Source: Azotobacter vinelandii
GTDB lineage: Bacteria; Pseudomonadota; Gammaproteobacteria; Pseudomonadales; Pseudomonadaceae
Length of the DNA: 64,000 nucleotides
NCBI RefSeq assembly: GCF_001571105.1
Contig: NZ_BCTD01000003.1
Strand: one strand, 5' to 3'
Numbering within the stretch: the stretch's first letter is position 1; each line of letters starts with the position of its first letter. Shown here piece after piece: positions 62,826 to 64,000 of this stretch. The translations under genes were made by a program, and so were the position numbers. The notes below the pieces were generated by a model that saw only the letters and a program-made list of their open reading frames with translations, did no database searches and had not been told where the DNA came from.

Positions 62826-64000
62826 TCAGAGAACTTCGGCCACCTCGCGGGCGCTGGAGCGGAACGCGAACGGACCGGCCTTCGACGTGCTCAGGTGGAA
62901 CAGGCCGTAGGCTACGACCGGCAGGAAACAGAGCCCCGTCACCACGAAGGAGGTCGCCGCGCCGAAGGCGTCGATCGCCGCGCCCTGGACCATCGGCATC
63001 AGCGCGCCGCCGAGGAGCGTCATGACCAGCCCGCCGGCGGCGAACTTCGCGTCTTCGCCCAGTCCCATCAGGGCGATGCCGTAGATGGTCGGGAACATCA
63101 GCGAGAGGCAGGCGGAGACCGCCACCAGCGCCCAGACGCCGGACAGGCCGGGAGCGAAGGCCGCATAGAGGCACAGGCCGGCGGCCGTCGCGCCGAGCAG
63201 TGCCAGCAGTATGGAGGGGCGCACGTAGCCCATCGCCCAGGTCGCCACGAAGCGCGCGACGAGGAAGACGATCATGCTGTATTGCAGGTAGTAGCCGGCC
63301 GTGGCGTGGTCGGCGCCGGTGGTCTGCTGCGCGTACTGGATGGTGAAGGTCCAGGTACAGGTCTGCGCCGCGATGTAGAAGAACAGCGCCACGACCCCCC
63401 AGCGGTAATGGGTGTTGCGCATCAGGCGCCTGAAGACGGCGGGGAAACCGTCGTGGCCCGGCTGCGCCGCCGGCGCTTCGATCTTTTCCCGGGCCGGCAT
63501 GCGGGTCAGGGCGATGCCGATCCAGATCGCCAGGAGCACGAAGGCGAAGCCGACGTAGGGCAGCATGACCGCCTGCAGTTCGCCGGAGCGGATGGCGAGC
63601 AGTTCCGCCTGGGTCATCGCCGCCCGTTCGGCGGAACTGGCGGCATGCAGGTTTGGCAGGATCAGGGTGGCCGCCAGCAGGACGCCGATGTTGGTGCCCA
63701 CCGGGTTGAAGGCCTGCGCGAGGTTCAGCCGGCGGGTCGCGTTGCCTTCCGGGCCCATCGAGATGACGAAGGGGTTGGCCGAGGTTTCCAGGATCGCCAG
63801 GCCGCCGGCCAGGGTGAACAGCGCCAGCAGGAACAGGCCGTAGGTCATTGCCAGGCTGGCCGGGTAGAAGAGCAGCGCCCCGACGATGGCCAGGCCCAGG
63901 CCGACCAGCACACCGGTCTTGTAGGAGTAGCGCTGGTTGATGAAGGCGGCCGGCAGGGCCAGCAGGAAGTACGCCCCGTAGTAGGCGAACTGGACCAGGG
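62826..64000 (-). CDS. fucP: Sugar MFS symporter, FucP family (5' end outside window)
   Basis: About 391 C-terminal residues of a major-facilitator sugar transporter are present; the start lies past the window edge. Frame continues to 64000 (FAYYGAYFLLALPAAFINQRY). The ETSANPFVISMGPEGNATRRLNLAQAFNPVG block is characteristic of FucP/GluP-type proton-sugar symporters, and ten or so helices follow. The sugar may be fucose, glucose/galactose or N-acetylglucosamine; the sequence alone does not decide. A strong terminator ends the gene. Confidence 0.9.
   Translation of the reverse strand, partial: LVQFAYYGAYFLLALPAAFINQRYSYKTGVLVGLGLAIVGALLFYPASLAMTYGLFLLALFTLAGGLAILETSANPFVISMGPEGNATRRLNLAQAFNPVGTNIGVLLAATLILPNLHAASSAERAAMTQAELLAIRSGELQAVMLPYVGFAFVLLAIWIGIALTRMPAREKIEAPAAQPGHDGFPAVFRRLMRNTHYRWGVVALFFYIAAQTCTWTFTIQYAQQTTGADHATAGYYLQYSMIVFLVARFVATWAMGYVRPSILLALLGATAAGLCLYAAFAPGLSGVWALVAVSACLSLMFPTIYGIALMGLGEDAKFAAGGLVMTLLGGALMPMVQGAAIDAFGAATSFVVTGLCFLPVVAYGLFHLSTSKAGPFAFRSSAREVAEVL

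Overview
The window is about 64 kb of high-GC chromosomal DNA from a gammaproteobacterium of the Pseudomonas/Azotobacter group. The gene content (radC, mtgA, thiSG, trmB, hemW-rdgB, metXW, yggT-proC-yggS-pilT, pyrRBC', algH-ruvX, gshB, pilG, rsmE, bioA) follows a typical Pseudomonas chromosome. Decayed twitching-motility genes, several families of palindromic repeats and a short inverted-repeat element suggest Azotobacter rather than a motile Pseudomonas. That genus call is an inference. No tRNA, rRNA, CRISPR array, prophage or intact insertion sequence was seen.

Layout. 1-4.0 kb: coaBC start, radC, mtgA, a DUF423 membrane protein, thiS, thiG, trmB. 4.2-8.2 kb (minus): hemW, rdgB, a DUF4426 protein, metW, metX. 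8.3-10.8 kb (minus): yggU, yggT, proC, yggS. 10.8-12.9 kb (plus): intact pilT, a broken pilU, a TM2-domain protein. 12.9-19.1 kb (minus): pyrC', pyrB, a 267-bp inverted-repeat element, pyrR, ruvX, algH, a tonB-like gene, gshB. 19.3-26 kb: pilG, a stub of pilH, rsmE, a DUF3087 protein, bioA, a FAD amine oxidase, cytochrome b561, a YceI protein. 26-35.3 kb looks accessory: a membrane protein, a large hybrid sensor kinase, a small membrane protein behind a perfect FNR/Anr-type site, a phosphodiesterase, ilvD, a hipBA toxin-antitoxin pair and an IS66 transposase relic. 35.3-55.1 kb: rlmI, a two-gene ABC exporter, a chemoreceptor, a PfpI-type protein, mutM, a Na/Pi transporter, two lipoproteins, an Fe-S oxidoreductase subunit, ggt, ferredoxin, coaD, a YheT hydrolase, rsmD and a paired M16 peptidase operon. 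55.7-64 kb: rhlE, metF and ahcY (behind an SAH riboswitch), a c-type cytochrome lipoprotein, ligB and the 3' part of a fucP-like symporter.

How the genes work together. metX/metW (entry to methionine synthesis) and ahcY/metF (return of the methyl cycle) are both here, and the second pair is controlled by S-adenosylhomocysteine sensing. pyrR-pyrB-pyrC' encode pyrimidine control and the aspartate transcarbamoylase complex. The pilT/pilU/pilG/pilH remnants point to loss of regulated twitching. From memory of the P. aeruginosa gene order, the ilvD-to-M16 block lies between two segments that are adjacent there, so a translocation is likely. The most unusual features are the short inverted-repeat element with two nested hairpins whose target duplication supplies the pyrR stop codon, its relic beside metX, a palindromic repeat read in frame at the start of hemW, and the decay of the pil/chp locus.
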